Assembly: GCA_963806015.1 (NCBI GenBank) | Contig: CAWDWM010000004.1 | Span: 124,001 to 188,000, forward strand | Direction of reading: 5' to 3' | Length of the DNA: 64,000 nt | Origin: JAOPZW01 sp963806015 | GTDB taxonomy: Bacteria > Actinomycetota > Thermoleophilia > Solirubrobacterales > Solirubrobacteraceae | In this document: positions 23,272 through 32,594 of the stretch, one piece after another | How positions within the stretch are numbered: the first letter of the stretch is position 1 | Layout: each line of letters starts with the position of its first letter | The notes under the pieces: generated by a model | The model's input: the letters and a program-made list of their open reading frames with translations, nothing else | Told to the model about the DNA's origin: nothing | Database searches by the model: none | Program-made: the position numbers and the translations under genes

Positions 23272-24901
23272 CGCGGATGCCCTCCAGCGAGACGGCGAGC
23301 GTCATCTTCGATGCGCCCGCGATGCGTTCGCTGAACACGAAGGGCACCTCCTCGATGCGCTTGCCCATGAGGTAGGCGAGCTGGGTCGTCTCGACCTGGA
23401 AGGCGTAGCCGGTGGCCAGCATCGAGTCGAAGTCCAGCTCGGCGAGCGTGGTCGCCCGCCACAGCTTGAAGCCGCCGCTGAGGTCGTCGAAGGGCAGGCC
23501 GAGCACGAGCTTGGAGCCCGTGCAGCCCATGCGGCTGAGCACGCGGCGGGCCGTCGACCAGCCGGCCGTGCCGCCGCCGGGCATGTAGCGGTTGCCGAGC
23601 ACGAGGTCGGCTTCGCGCGCGTCGAGCACGGCGAGCATCTCGGCCAGCTTTTCCGGCGGATGGGAGAGGTCTGAGTCCATCTGGCCGATGACGCGGTAGC
23701 CGCGCTCCAGGCACCAGCCGAACCCGGCGCGGTAGGCCATGCCGAGGCCGTCCTTGCCGGCGCGGTGCAGCACGTGCATCCACGGGCGCTCGGCGGCCAG
23801 CGCGTCGGCCAGCGCGCCCGTGCCGTCGGGTGACGCGTCGTCGACCACGAGCAGCGCGAGGCCGGTGGCGGCGAAGCGCTCGACGAAGCGCGGCAGCGCC
23901 TCCGCCTCGCAGTAGGTGGGGACGACGACGATCGTGCCCTCGCGATCACCTGGCGGCAGGGGACCAGGGGCCGCGGCGGCGGGCAGGACCGCGGCAGCCC
24001 GCCGCCCGAGCACGAGCGCCGCGAGCTCGGCCAGGGCGATCGCCACGAGCTCGCCGGCGAAGGACATCAGGCGCAGGGCGAGTGCCAGCGCCGTCGCCGG
24101 GCCCGCTCCGAGGGCCGCGCCGAGCGTGAGGACGAGCGAGCCCTCGCGCAGCCCGAGCCCGCCGGGGGCGAGGGGGACGAGGACGCCGAGCAGCCACGAG
24201 AGAGCGAAGGCGCCGGCGAGCAGGAAGGCGTCGAGGCCGGCGGTGGCGCCGAGCGCCCGGGCCAGGGTCCAGGCGGCCAGGCTGGTGGCCACCCAGCCGG
24301 CGGCGTCGAGCGCGACCATCGCGGCCAGCGTGCGGCTGCGCAGCGGGCCGGTGGTCTCGATGCCGCGCGCCTGCAGGCGATCGTGGAGCCATCCGCTCAC
24401 GAAGCTCGGACGCGCGGCCACGACCGCGACGAGCGCACCCGCGAAGAGCACCACGGCCAGTACGGGCGGGTCGACCCCCGCGCCGAGGAAGCCCGCCATC
24501 GCCGCCACCGCGCCGGCCACGACCACCGCCAACTGCTCGTAGCCGGTGGCGGTCACCACCTGCGCCGTCGAGGCCCCGACGCGCTCGCGCGCGCTGACGC
24601 GGTAGGCGAAGCCGACGACGCCGCTGGGCTCGTAGCGCAGCAGGAATGAGCGCGCCCACATCCGCGCCAGCGCGCCGGCCGACCCGGCGGCGCCCACGCG
24701 CCGCAGCCCGAGGGCGAAGGTCAGGCCCTGCAGCAGCGGCGCGACCGCGAAGAGCGCGACCGCGAGGACGAGCAGGCCGCGGTCGATCGACCAGTCGAAG
24801 GAGCCGATCGCCTCGCGCTGGGACCATCCGGCCCAGGCGAGGCCGACCACGGCGCTCGCGGCGAGCAGCGGGCGCAGGTGACGTGGGATCCAGGTTCGCA
24901 T
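23225..24901 (-). CDS. Flippase-like membrane domain fused to polyprenol-phosphate mannosyltransferase
   Basis: A 558-residue fusion. Residues 1-310 form 7-8 transmembrane helices of the LPG-synthase/AglD (UPF0104) type, with LLRYEPSGVVGFAYRV and LVPLAPGGLGLREGSLVL, as in flippase-like proteins. Residues 320-558 are a GT2 enzyme of the dolichyl/polyprenyl-phosphate mannose synthase type: VVVPTYCEAEALPRFV, LLVVDDASPDGTG, IGQMDSDLSHPPE, LGNRYMPGG and DLSGGFKLWR. It probably transfers a sugar from GDP-mannose or similar to polyprenyl phosphate at the membrane, coupled to lipid movement. In archaeal AglD the two halves are in the opposite order. Confidence 0.82.
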   Translation of the reverse strand: MRTWIPRHLRPLLAASAVVGLAWAGWSQREAIGSFDWSIDRGLLVLAVALFAVAPLLQGLTFALGLRRVGAAGSAGALARMWARSFLLRYEPSGVVGFAYRVSARERVGASTAQVVTATGYEQLAVVVAGAVAAMAGFLGAGVDPPVLAVVLFAGALVAVVAARPSFVSGWLHDRLQARGIETTGPLRSRTLAAMVALDAAGWVATSLAAWTLARALGATAGLDAFLLAGAFALSWLLGVLVPLAPGGLGLREGSLVLTLGAALGAGPATALALALRLMSFAGELVAIALAELAALVLGRRAAAVLPAAAAPGPLPPGDREGTIVVVPTYCEAEALPRFVERFAATGLALLVVDDASPDGTGALADALAAERPWMHVLHRAGKDGLGMAYRAGFGWCLERGYRVIGQMDSDLSHPPEKLAEMLAVLDAREADLVLGNRYMPGGGTAGWSTARRVLSRMGCTGSKLVLGLPFDDLSGGFKLWRATTLAELDFDSMLATGYAFQVETTQLAYLMGKRIEEVPFVFSERIAGASKMTLAVSLEGIRVTLALRRRRARGVVA

Positions 24902-24973
24902 GAACCCAGGTACACCACTGTTGACCGCTGGTTAGCAAGCGAGCCGAGCTGGCGCGCCGGCGGCCGGTCCCCC

Positions 24974-25399
24974 TCAGGCCGGCGCCACCTCGGACGTGCA
25001 GAACGCGCAGCGCGCCGCCCCGATCGGGATGGCGCTGAGGCACTCCGGGCAGTCGCGCGTCGTGGACTCCACGTCGGGGCCGGTGCGCCGGCGCTCCATG
25101 AGGTAGTTGACCGGCTTGACGACGAAGAAGAACAGCGCCGCCGCCACGAGGACGAAGGTCAGCAGCGCGTTGAGGAAGTCGCCGTAGGCGAAGCGGCTGT
25201 CGTTGATGGTGAAGGCGAGGTTGCTGAAGTCGGGCTTGCCGAAAAGCGCCGCGATAACCGGCGTCAAGAGGTCCTTGACGAGGGCGTTGACCACCGCTGT
25301 GAACGCCGCCCCGATGACCACCGCGACCGCGAGGTCGACCACGTTGCCGCGCAGGATGAAGTCGCGGAACTCCTTGAGGGCGCCGGGTGTCCGAGGCAT
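24974..25399 (-). CDS. mscL: Large-conductance mechanosensitive channel with C-terminal zinc ribbon
   Basis: A 141-residue MscL, the pressure-release channel of the inner membrane. The start FRDFILRGNVVDLAVAVVIG is the diagnostic N-terminal amphipathic helix and TM1; TM2 is LLTFVLVAAALFFFVVKPVN. After the second helix comes a cysteine-based ribbon (CPECLSAIPIGAARCAFC) instead of the usual charged helical bundle only. The ATG at 25399 follows a TAGCTT -10 box by seven bases with no Shine-Dalgarno site. It is divergent from rnz. The long open frame upstream is a shadow. Confidence 0.92.
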   Translation of the reverse strand: MPRTPGALKEFRDFILRGNVVDLAVAVVIGAAFTAVVNALVKDLLTPVIAALFGKPDFSNLAFTINDSRFAYGDFLNALLTFVLVAAALFFFVVKPVNYLMERRRTGPDVESTTRDCPECLSAIPIGAARCAFCTSEVAPA

Positions 25400-25406
25400 G
25401 GGCGCG

Positions 25407-25412
25407 AAGCTA
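25407..25412 (-). promoter_or_regulatory. -10 box of mscL
   Basis: On the minus strand TAGCTT ends seven bases before the ATG at 25399; no Shine-Dalgarno site lies between, so the transcript is probably leaderless. Confidence 0.42.
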
Positions 25413-25471
25413 TCGAGCGCTCCGGTCGGTGCGGGGACCCGCTGCGGCGGCGGTACCCTCGACCCCCGCGC

Positions 25472-26413
25472 ATGGACCTCTCGCTCTTCTTCGCCGGCAC
25501 CGCCGGCTCGGTGCCGACCGCCCGGCGCGGCCTGCCCGCCACGCTGCTGCGCCGCGGCGGCGACCGGCTGCTCTTCGATTGCGGCGAGGGAACCCAGCGC
25601 CAGCTGCTGCGCACGGTCGGCCTTCCCGACGTGCAGGCCATCTTCCTCACGCACCACCACGCCGACCATTGGCTGGGGCTGCCGGGGATGCTCAAGTCCT
25701 TCGAGCTGCGCGACCGCCAGGCGCCGCTGACCGTCTACGGCCCGCCCGGCACCGTGGCGCTCATGCGCGCCATGCGGATCGTCTACGGGCGCCTGCGCTA
25801 CCCGTTCGAGGTTGTCGACCTCGAGGCGGGGGACGGGGTCGCCTACGACGGCTACGAGATCACGCCGTTCAACGTCCGCCACCGCGGCCACGCGTTCGGC
25901 TACGCGATCGTCGAGGCACCGCGGCCTGGGCGCTTCGACGCCGAGCTCGCGACGCGGCTCGGCGTGGCCTTCGGGCCCGACTTCGGCCGCCTGCAGCGCG
26001 GCGAGGTGGTCAACGGCGTGCGCCCCGACCAGGTCGTCGGCCCCGAGCGCGCCGGGCGCAAGCTCGTGCTCTCCGGCGACACCGCGCCGTGCGAGATGCT
26101 GCGCGTGGCCGCCCACGAGGCCGACGTCCTCGTGCACGAGGCGACGTTCACCGACGAGGAGCACGACCGCGCCATGCAGACGGGCCACTCGACCGCCCGC
26201 CAGGCGGCCGAGCTGGCGCGCGAGGCCGAGGTCCGCCTGCTCGTGCTCACCCACCTCTCCACCCGCTACGCCGGCGGCGAGATCCGCGACGAGGCGCGCG
26301 CGACCTTCGAGCGCACCGAGGTCCCGCGCGACTTCGACCTCGTCGAGGTGCCCTTCCCCGAGAAGGGCGAGCCCGAGCTGCAGCGCTTCGACGCCGAGCG
26401 GGCGAGCGCATGA
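25472..26413 (+). CDS. rnz: Ribonuclease Z (tRNA 3' endonuclease)
   Basis: A 313-residue metallo-beta-lactamase-fold endonuclease that trims the 3' ends of tRNA precursors. Signature segments are FAGTAGSVPTARRGLPATLL, FDCGEGTQRQLLR, the zinc motif THHHADHWLGLPG, FNVRHRGHAFGY, LSGDTAP and the late histidine in LTHLSTRY. Length is standard for bacterial RNase Z. A TACCCT box lies 12 bases before the ATG. It is the first gene of a three-gene operon linked by ATGA overlaps to a PASTA protein and a HAD hydrolase. Confidence 0.93.
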   Translation: MDLSLFFAGTAGSVPTARRGLPATLLRRGGDRLLFDCGEGTQRQLLRTVGLPDVQAIFLTHHHADHWLGLPGMLKSFELRDRQAPLTVYGPPGTVALMRAMRIVYGRLRYPFEVVDLEAGDGVAYDGYEITPFNVRHRGHAFGYAIVEAPRPGRFDAELATRLGVAFGPDFGRLQRGEVVNGVRPDQVVGPERAGRKLVLSGDTAPCEMLRVAAHEADVLVHEATFTDEEHDRAMQTGHSTARQAAELAREAEVRLLVLTHLSTRYAGGEIRDEARATFERTEVPRDFDLVEVPFPEKGEPELQRFDAERASA

Positions 26414-26802
26414 TCAAGCGCCCCGAAGAGGAGCGCACGCACGTGCAGCCACGCTCGGAGCGGCGCTTCGGGCCGTTGGCCATGGCCCTCGGGGCCGCCG
26501 GCGGCTTCCTGGCCGGCGTGCTGCTCATCGCCGTCCTCGGCGGCGCCCAGCCGGTCTACAAGGAGCGCACGCTGACCGTCGCGCGGCCGGCCCAGGGCAC
26601 CGCGGTCCCGGCGCTCGTCGGCCAGCCCCTCGACGCCGCGCTCGACAAGCTCGAGGGCCTCGGCCTGAAGGGCGACGTCCGGGGCGGCGGGCTCTTCGGC
26701 ATCGCCGACGAGCGCGACTGGAAGGTCGTCCACCAGGATCCCTCGCCCGGCGCGCGCCTCAGCCAGGGCGACACCGTGCGCCTCGACGTCGACCGGGCAT
26801 GA
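26410..26802 (+). CDS. Single-pass membrane protein with PASTA domain
   Basis: A 130-residue protein: a basic cytoplasmic N-terminus (about 1-22), one transmembrane helix (FGPLAMALGAAGGFLAGVLL onward, about 22-45) and a single extracytoplasmic PASTA domain (about 63-130, VPALVGQPLDAALDKLEGLG, then VVHQDPSPGARLSQGDTVRL). PASTA domains bind peptidoglycan or beta-lactams in PknB kinases and PBPs. There is no kinase or transpeptidase part here, so it may be a cell-wall sensor or anchor. It overlaps both neighbours by ATGA. Confidence 0.82.
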   Translation: MIKRPEEERTHVQPRSERRFGPLAMALGAAGGFLAGVLLIAVLGGAQPVYKERTLTVARPAQGTAVPALVGQPLDAALDKLEGLGLKGDVRGGGLFGIADERDWKVVHQDPSPGARLSQGDTVRLDVDRA

Positions 26803-27575
26803 CGCGCGCGCTGCTGCTCGATCTCGACGACACGATCATCGTCGAGGAGCCCGCGGCGGTGGCGGCCTTCGCGGCCACGGCCCGCGTGGCGGCCGAACGC
26901 CGCCCACTCGACCCGAGGGCGCTGGCGCTCGGTGCCCGCGCGCGGGCCCGCGAGGTCTGGCGTGCGGCGCCCCACCACGCGTACTGCCGGCGCATCGGCC
27001 TGAGCTCGTGGGAGGGCCTCTTCTGCCGTTACGAGGGCGACGGCGACGAGCTGCGCGCGCTGCGCGCGTGGGCGCCCGGGTACCGCCGCGAGACCTGGCG
27101 ACGCGCGCTGGCCGACCAGGGCGTCGAGGACGACGAGCTGGCCGCGGAGCTCGGCGAGCGCTTCGGCGCCGATCGCCGCGCCCTGCACGAGACGTTCGCC
27201 GACGCGGCCCCCGCCCTCGACGCCCTCGGTGCCGACCACGCGCTGGCGCTCGTGACCAACGGCGCGTCGTGCTGGCAGCGCGAGAAGCTCGCGGCCTCCG
27301 GGCTGGCCGATCGCTTCGACGTCGTCGTCGTCTCGGGCGAGCTGGGCACCGCCAAGCCCGACCCGGTCGTCTACGCGCACGCCCTCGACGCGCTGGGGGC
27401 GCAGCCGGGCGACGCGGTGATGGTCGGCGACAACCTGCGCAACGACGTCGACGGCGCGCTCGCGGCGGGCCTGGGCGCCGTCTGGGTCAACCGCGACGGC
27501 CGGCCGCGGCCCGCCGATCGCCCGGACCTGCGAGAGATCGCGGGCCTCGCCGAGCTGCCCGCCGCACTGGGGTAA
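26799..27575 (+). CDS. HAD-family hydrolase
   Basis: A 258-residue haloacid-dehalogenase-type phosphatase. Motif I is LLLDLDDTI at the N-terminus (nucleophile Asp8, acid/base Asp10), motif II is LVTNG near residue 152, motif III Lys lies in GTAKPDP, and motif IV is VMVGDNLRNDVDGALAAG. The alpha-helical cap between motifs I and II points to subfamily IA (phosphoglycolate phosphatase/YjjG-like). The substrate is unknown. It closes the operon with rnz and the PASTA protein. Confidence 0.87.
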   Translation: MTRALLLDLDDTIIVEEPAAVAAFAATARVAAERRPLDPRALALGARARAREVWRAAPHHAYCRRIGLSSWEGLFCRYEGDGDELRALRAWAPGYRRETWRRALADQGVEDDELAAELGERFGADRRALHETFADAAPALDALGADHALALVTNGASCWQREKLAASGLADRFDVVVVSGELGTAKPDPVVYAHALDALGAQPGDAVMVGDNLRNDVDGALAAGLGAVWVNRDGRPRPADRPDLREIAGLAELPAALG

Positions 27576-27655
27576 GCGCGCCGGTAAATCGCTGCTTGTG
27601 CCTGCTTGGAAGCACGAGTACCGTCGCCCGAGACCATCGAGGTGTGGGGAGGCAC

Positions 27656-30600
27656 ATGCAGATCAGCGTCCTCGGTCCGGTGGAGGTCACGGCCGACGGC
27701 CGTTCGGTGGCCATCGGCAAGGGCAAGCCGCGGGCGCTGCTGGCCGTGCTGGCCCTCGACGAGGGCTCGACGGTGTCCAGCGATCGACTCATCGAGGCGC
27801 TCTGGGGCGAGGATCCGCCGCCCACGGCGGCCAAGATGGTGCAGCTGTACGTCTCGCAGATTCGCAAGGCGCTGGCGGCCAGCGGCGACGACGCCCGGAT
27901 CATCACCCGCGGGCGCGGCTACGAGCTGCGCCTCGGCGACGGCGACGTCGATGCGGTGCGCTTCGCGGAGCTCGTTGCCGACGACATGCCGCGCGAGGCC
28001 CTGGCGCTGTGGCGCGGAGCGCCGCTCGCCGATGTCGCAGAGGAGCCATTCGCGGCCGGCGAGATCCGCCGCCTCGAGGAGCTTCACCTGACGGCGGCCG
28101 AGCGCGCGATCGACGGCGACCTGGCGGCGGGCCGCCATCGCGAGGTCCTCGGCGAGCTCGAGGTGCTCGTGGCACGCGACCCGCTGCGCGAGGGGCTGCA
28201 GGCGCAGCGGATGCTCGCCCTGTACCGCTCGGGGCGCCAGGCACAGGCCCTGCAGGCCTACCGGCAGGCGCGATCGGCGCTGGTCGAGCAGATCGGCGTC
28301 GAGCCCGGGGCCGCGCTGCGCGAGCTGCACGACGCCATCCTGCGCCAGGATCCGCAGCTCGACCCGCGGGCGCTCGAATCCGAGCCGCTACCAGCCGAGC
28401 TGTACGCGGGTACGCCGCTCGCCGGCCGTCAGGCCGAGCTCGACCTGCTGCGCGAGGCGTGGCGCGACGCGCACGCCGGGGGCGGGCGCTTCGTCCTCGT
28501 CGTCGGTGCCCGCGGCATGGGGAAGACGCGGCTGGCCGCGGAGCTGGCGGGCGAGGTGCACCGTGACCGCGCCATCGTGCTGCACGCCTCCGGCGCCGGC
28601 GATCCGGCGGCCGGGCGCGCCGCGATCTCCCGCGCGGCGCGCGCGCGGCGACCGACGCTGCTCGTCGTGGACGACGTCGACCGCGCGGGCGAGGAGGTGG
28701 GCGCGGCCCTGCGCGGGCTGGTCGACGGCCTCGAAGCGCTGCCGGTGCTGGTCCTCGCCACGGCGCAGGCCGACCCGCCCGTGACGCCGCGCGTCGATGG
28801 GACGATCATGCTCGGAGCGCTCGGCCCCGACGACGTGGCCGCTGTCGCGCGCCTCTACGCAGACCCGCGCGAGGACGTGGAGGTGCCGATCGCCGGCCTG
28901 ATCGAGGCCAGCGGTGGCGTGCCGCGCCAGGTCCACCAGGCCGCGATCGCGTGGGCGCGGGCCGAGCGCGTCCGCCGCCTGGGCGGTGCCGCCGGGCGCA
29001 CGGCGTCGCGCCGCGCGGGGCTGCGCGCGGCCGAGGACGAGCTCGCGGGCGACGTCGTCGTCGCGCTGGAGGCCGCGCGCGAGCGCGCGCAGGTCCCGGC
29101 CGACGTCGTGGTCTGCCCGTTCAAGGGCCTCGCCGCGTTCGAGCCCGAGGACGCCGCGTTCTTCTTCGGGCGCGAGCGTCTGGTGGCGGAGATGGTGGCC
29201 CGCCTGGCGGGCGCGCCGATGCTGGGTCTCGTCGGGCCATCGGGCAGCGGCAAGTCGTCGGTGCTCCGCGCCGGCCTGCTCCCGGCCCTGCGTCAGGGCG
29301 TCCTGCCCGGCAGCGAAGGCTGGGCGATCGCGCTGCTGCGCCCGGGCGAGCATCCGCTGCGCGCGCTGCACGACGCGACCTCCGCGGCCGCTCCCGACGG
29401 GCGACTGGTGCTCGCCGTCGACCAGCTCGAGGAGGCCTTCGTGGCCTGCCGCGACGAGGACGAGCGCGCGGCGTTCATGGACGCGCTGGTGCGATCGGCG
29501 CGCGATCCGCGCAGAAGGGCGGTCGTGCTCGTGGCCGTTCGCGCGGACTTCTACGGGCGCTGCGCCGCCTACCCGGAGCTCTGGCGGCTGCTCGGCGCCA
29601 ACCAGACGCCCGTCGGGCCGATGCGCCGTGACGAGCTGCGCAGCGCGATCGAGCTGCCCGCCCGGCACGCCGGACTGGAGGTCGAGCCCGACCTGACGCA
29701 CGCGCTGATCGACGACGTCGAGGGAGAGCCGGGAGCCCTGCCGCTGCTCTCGACCTGCCTTCTCGAGCTGTGGCAGCGGCGCGACGGAAGGCTCCTGCGC
29801 CTGGCCGCCTATCAGGACCCGGGCGGCGTGCACGGCGCGGTGGCCCGCCTGGCCGAGCGCGCGTACGGGCGACTGGACGGCGACGGTCAGCGGATGGCGC
29901 GCGCCGTCCTGCTGCGGCTCGCCGGCGAGGGAGAGGGCGACGCCGTCGTCCGCGCCCGCGTGGCGCTCGACGAGTTCGGCGACGACGCCCGCCCCGTCCT
30001 GGACGAGCTCACCGACAGCCGCCTGCTCACGGTGACCGAGGGCGAGGTCGAGGTCGCGCACGAGGCCCTGCTGCGCGAGTGGCCGCGCCTGCGCGCGTGG
30101 CTGGAGGACGACGCGGAAGGCCGGCGGCTGCACCGCCACCTCCGGGCCGCGGCGAGCGAGTGGGACGCCGCCGGCCGCGATCGCGGCGAGCTCTATCGCG
30201 GCGCGCGCCTGGCGGCCGCCCGTGACTGGGCGGCCGACCACGATCCCGAGCTGGCCCCCCGCGAGCGGACCTTCCTCGACGAGAGCGCGTCCGCGAGCGG
30301 GCGCGCCCACCGCCGCCTGCGGATGGTCCTGGCGGGCGTGGCCGCGCTGCTCGTCGTGGCGGTCATCGCCGGCGCGATCGCGCTGAACGAGCGCGGCAAC
30401 GCGCGCGACGAGGCGGTGGCCGCGGACGCTCAGCGCCTCGGCGCGCAGGCCCTGACGGTGGACGATCTGGACCGATCGCTGCTGCTCGCCCGCCAGGGCG
30501 TCGCCCTCGACGACTCGCTGCAGACGCGCGGCAACCTCCTGGCCGCCCTGCTGAAGAGCCCGGCGGCGATCGGCGTGGTGCGCGGCGACGGCGACGCGCT

Positions 30601-32554
30601 CATCGACCTCGACCTCAGGCCGGACGGCCGCACGCTCGCCTACATGGAGAACGACGGCACGCTGCGCTTCGTCGACGCGCGGACGCGGCGCCCGGCGGCC
30701 CCGCCGGTCGCCCTGCCGGGCTACACGGGCTGCGTCATCGACTCGCTCGTCCGCTTCGACCAGCTGCGCTACAGCCCCGACGGGTCGCGGATCGCGGTCG
30801 GCGCCTGCGCGCCGGCGATCCTCGACGCCACGACCCATCGGGTCCTCGCCCATCTGCAGATCGGCAGCGACCGCTTCGGCCGCCTGGTCTCCGACCTGCG
30901 CTTCTCGCCCGACGGGCGCACGCTCTACGCCATGGTCGTGCTTCCACCCGGCCGTGGGTCGCTCGCGCTGGCGCTCGACGGCAGGACCGGCCGCCGGCTC
31001 AGCGCGGTCCGTGACCACCACGACGGCTACGCGAGCCTGATGCCCACGGGCGACGGCCGCACGCTCGTGACGGCCAACTCCGCGGAGGGCGACACCGTCA
31101 TCCGCGACGCCCACACGCTGCGCGCGCTGCGGCGCGTGCCGGTCGCCGACCAGTACACGGCACTGAGCCCCGACGGCAGCAGGTTGCTGCTCGGCGGCGC
31201 CGATGGTTCGGTGCGCTTCGTCGACCTGCGGACCGGGAAGGTCCGCGTCGCCTCCGGCAAACACGACGGCGTCGTCGAGCGCGGCATCTTCACCGCCGAC
31301 GGTCGCTTCGCCATCACCGCCGCCACCGATGGCCGCATCATCGTCTGGGACGTCCGTCACGCCGCGCAGGGCGAGGTTCTCACCGGCCACCACGGCCGGA
31401 TCACCGCGCTGGCGGTCAGCCGCGACGGCACGACGCTCTACAGCAGCGCGCTGGACGGTCAGGTCCTGATCTGGGACCTGTCGGGCGCGCACCGCCTCGG
31501 GCGCCGCTTCACGGTCGGCCTCGACAGCCCCGGCGACCTGCCGCGCTACGCGCTGAGCCCCGACGGCCGGACCCTCGCGGTCGGTCGGCCCGACGGCAGG
31601 GTCGGCGTCTTCGACATGCGAACGCTGCGGGCCGTGTCGCTGTTCGGAGTCGTTCCCGGGGAGGGGGCCGCGGTCGCGGGGATGGGGTGGGTCCCGCACA
31701 GCGACCTCATCGTCGTCGGCGGCAACGACGGGTTCCTCGCGCTCGTCGATCCGCTGCGCGGCCGGGTCGTCAGGCGCCTGTACGGCCATGCCGCGCACGC
31801 GCGCACGGGGAACGCCGCCGGTGTCTTCACGCCGGGCTTCAGCGCCGACGGGCGCCTGATGGTCACGGGGGCGGACGACGGCACCGTCCGCGTGTGGGCG
31901 CTGCCGTCGGGCCGGGAGGTCGGCGCGCCACTGAAGTTCGTCGACAGGTTCGGCGACCCCGACGTCGGCGACGTCTCGATGAGCCCCAATGGTCGCGATA
32001 TCGCCGTCGACACGCCCTCAGACCGACGCCACCCGGGCATCCAGATCTTCGACGTGGCCACGCACCGGCGCGTCGCGGCGCTGTCGGACGACGAAGACGT
32101 CTGGGACCTCGCGCGCTTCACCCCGGACGGCCGATACATCGTCGGCGGGAGCTGGAAGGGCTGGGTCCGACTGTGGTCGACGAAGACCTGGAAACCCGCG
32201 ACGCGCGTCATGCGCGGCCACGCGGGCGAGGTGGAGTGGGAGTCGCTGAGCCCCGACGGGCGCACGCTCGCGACCGGGGCGGCTTCCGACGGCGTCGTGC
32301 GCCTGTGGGACCTGCAGACACAGCGCGAGGTCGGCGCACCGCCCGGCCTGCCGGGCCGCCTGACCGTCCCGCAGTTCACGCCCGACGGCCGGTCGCTGCT
32401 GGCGATCACCGACGCCGGGCGCGCCTACCTGTGGGACGTGCGCCCGTCGCGGTGGATGCGCCAGGCGTGCGACGTCGCCGGCCGCACGCTGACGCGCACC
32501 GAGTGGCAGGACGCCCTGCCCGGGCGCGACTACGCGCCGGCCTGCCGGCGGTGA
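27656..32554 (+). CDS. SARP-type regulator with two P-loop NTPase domains, TM helix and WD40 repeats
   Basis: A 1632-residue protein. Residues 1-95 are an OmpR-like DNA-binding domain (ISVLGPVEVTADGRSVAIG, KALAASGDD...RGRGYEL); 95-245 a bacterial transcriptional activator (BTAD) domain; about 260-430 an AAA-type domain with Walker A GARGMGKT; about 487-850 an nSTAND domain starting CPFKGLAAFEPEDAAFFFGR with Walker A GPSGSGKSS; 889-911 a likely transmembrane helix; 980-1630 WD40-type repeats with SPDGRTLA/WD units. It looks like a large ligand-sensing STAND switch that controls transcription. Its targets are unknown and no biosynthetic cluster is adjacent. GGGGAGG lies shortly before the ATG. 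Confidence 0.85.
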   Translation: MQISVLGPVEVTADGRSVAIGKGKPRALLAVLALDEGSTVSSDRLIEALWGEDPPPTAAKMVQLYVSQIRKALAASGDDARIITRGRGYELRLGDGDVDAVRFAELVADDMPREALALWRGAPLADVAEEPFAAGEIRRLEELHLTAAERAIDGDLAAGRHREVLGELEVLVARDPLREGLQAQRMLALYRSGRQAQALQAYRQARSALVEQIGVEPGAALRELHDAILRQDPQLDPRALESEPLPAELYAGTPLAGRQAELDLLREAWRDAHAGGGRFVLVVGARGMGKTRLAAELAGEVHRDRAIVLHASGAGDPAAGRAAISRAARARRPTLLVVDDVDRAGEEVGAALRGLVDGLEALPVLVLATAQADPPVTPRVDGTIMLGALGPDDVAAVARLYADPREDVEVPIAGLIEASGGVPRQVHQAAIAWARAERVRRLGGAAGRTASRRAGLRAAEDELAGDVVVALEAARERAQVPADVVVCPFKGLAAFEPEDAAFFFGRERLVAEMVARLAGAPMLGLVGPSGSGKSSVLRAGLLPALRQGVLPGSEGWAIALLRPGEHPLRALHDATSAAAPDGRLVLAVDQLEEAFVACRDEDERAAFMDALVRSARDPRRRAVVLVAVRADFYGRCAAYPELWRLLGANQTPVGPMRRDELRSAIELPARHAGLEVEPDLTHALIDDVEGEPGALPLLSTCLLELWQRRDGRLLRLAAYQDPGGVHGAVARLAERAYGRLDGDGQRMARAVLLRLAGEGEGDAVVRARVALDEFGDDARPVLDELTDSRLLTVTEGEVEVAHEALLREWPRLRAWLEDDAEGRRLHRHLRAAASEWDAAGRDRGELYRGARLAAARDWAADHDPELAPRERTFLDESASASGRAHRRLRMVLAGVAALLVVAVIAGAIALNERGNARDEAVAADAQRLGAQALTVDDLDRSLLLARQGVALDDSLQTRGNLLAALLKSPAAIGVVRGDGDALIDLDLRPDGRTLAYMENDGTLRFVDARTRRPAAPPVALPGYTGCVIDSLVRFDQLRYSPDGSRIAVGACAPAILDATTHRVLAHLQIGSDRFGRLVSDLRFSPDGRTLYAMVVLPPGRGSLALALDGRTGRRLSAVRDHHDGYASLMPTGDGRTLVTANSAEGDTVIRDAHTLRALRRVPVADQYTALSPDGSRLLLGGADGSVRFVDLRTGKVRVASGKHDGVVERGIFTADGRFAITAATDGRIIVWDVRHAAQGEVLTGHHGRITALAVSRDGTTLYSSALDGQVLIWDLSGAHRLGRRFTVGLDSPGDLPRYALSPDGRTLAVGRPDGRVGVFDMRTLRAVSLFGVVPGEGAAVAGMGWVPHSDLIVVGGNDGFLALVDPLRGRVVRRLYGHAAHARTGNAAGVFTPGFSADGRLMVTGADDGTVRVWALPSGREVGAPLKFVDRFGDPDVGDVSMSPNGRDIAVDTPSDRRHPGIQIFDVATHRRVAALSDDEDVWDLARFTPDGRYIVGGSWKGWVRLWSTKTWKPATRVMRGHAGEVEWESLSPDGRTLATGAASDGVVRLWDLQTQREVGAPPGLPGRLTVPQFTPDGRSLLAITDAGRAYLWDVRPSRWMRQACDVAGRTLTRTEWQDALPGRDYAPACRR

Positions 32555-32576
32555 CCGCTTCCGCACCCGCCGCTGC

Positions 32577-32582
32577 TAGGCT
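32577..32582 (+). promoter_or_regulatory. -10 box of the pyrimidine operon
   Basis: TAGGCT at 32577-32582 would start transcription near 32589, a few bases before the PyrR-binding loop, leaving a leader of about 40 bases. The -35 region is poorly conserved. Confidence 0.4.
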
Positions 32583-32594
32583 CGTCGCACTGCC

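Noticed and set aside
28388..31798. 1136-residue open frame on the minus strand
   Set aside because: It is antisense to the SARP/nSTAND/WD40 gene, has repetitive Arg/Ala/Gly-rich translation with no domain, and is a by-product of high-GC third positions. Similar long antisense frames (12763-15288, 60911-63376, 7084-8619) were dropped for the same reason.
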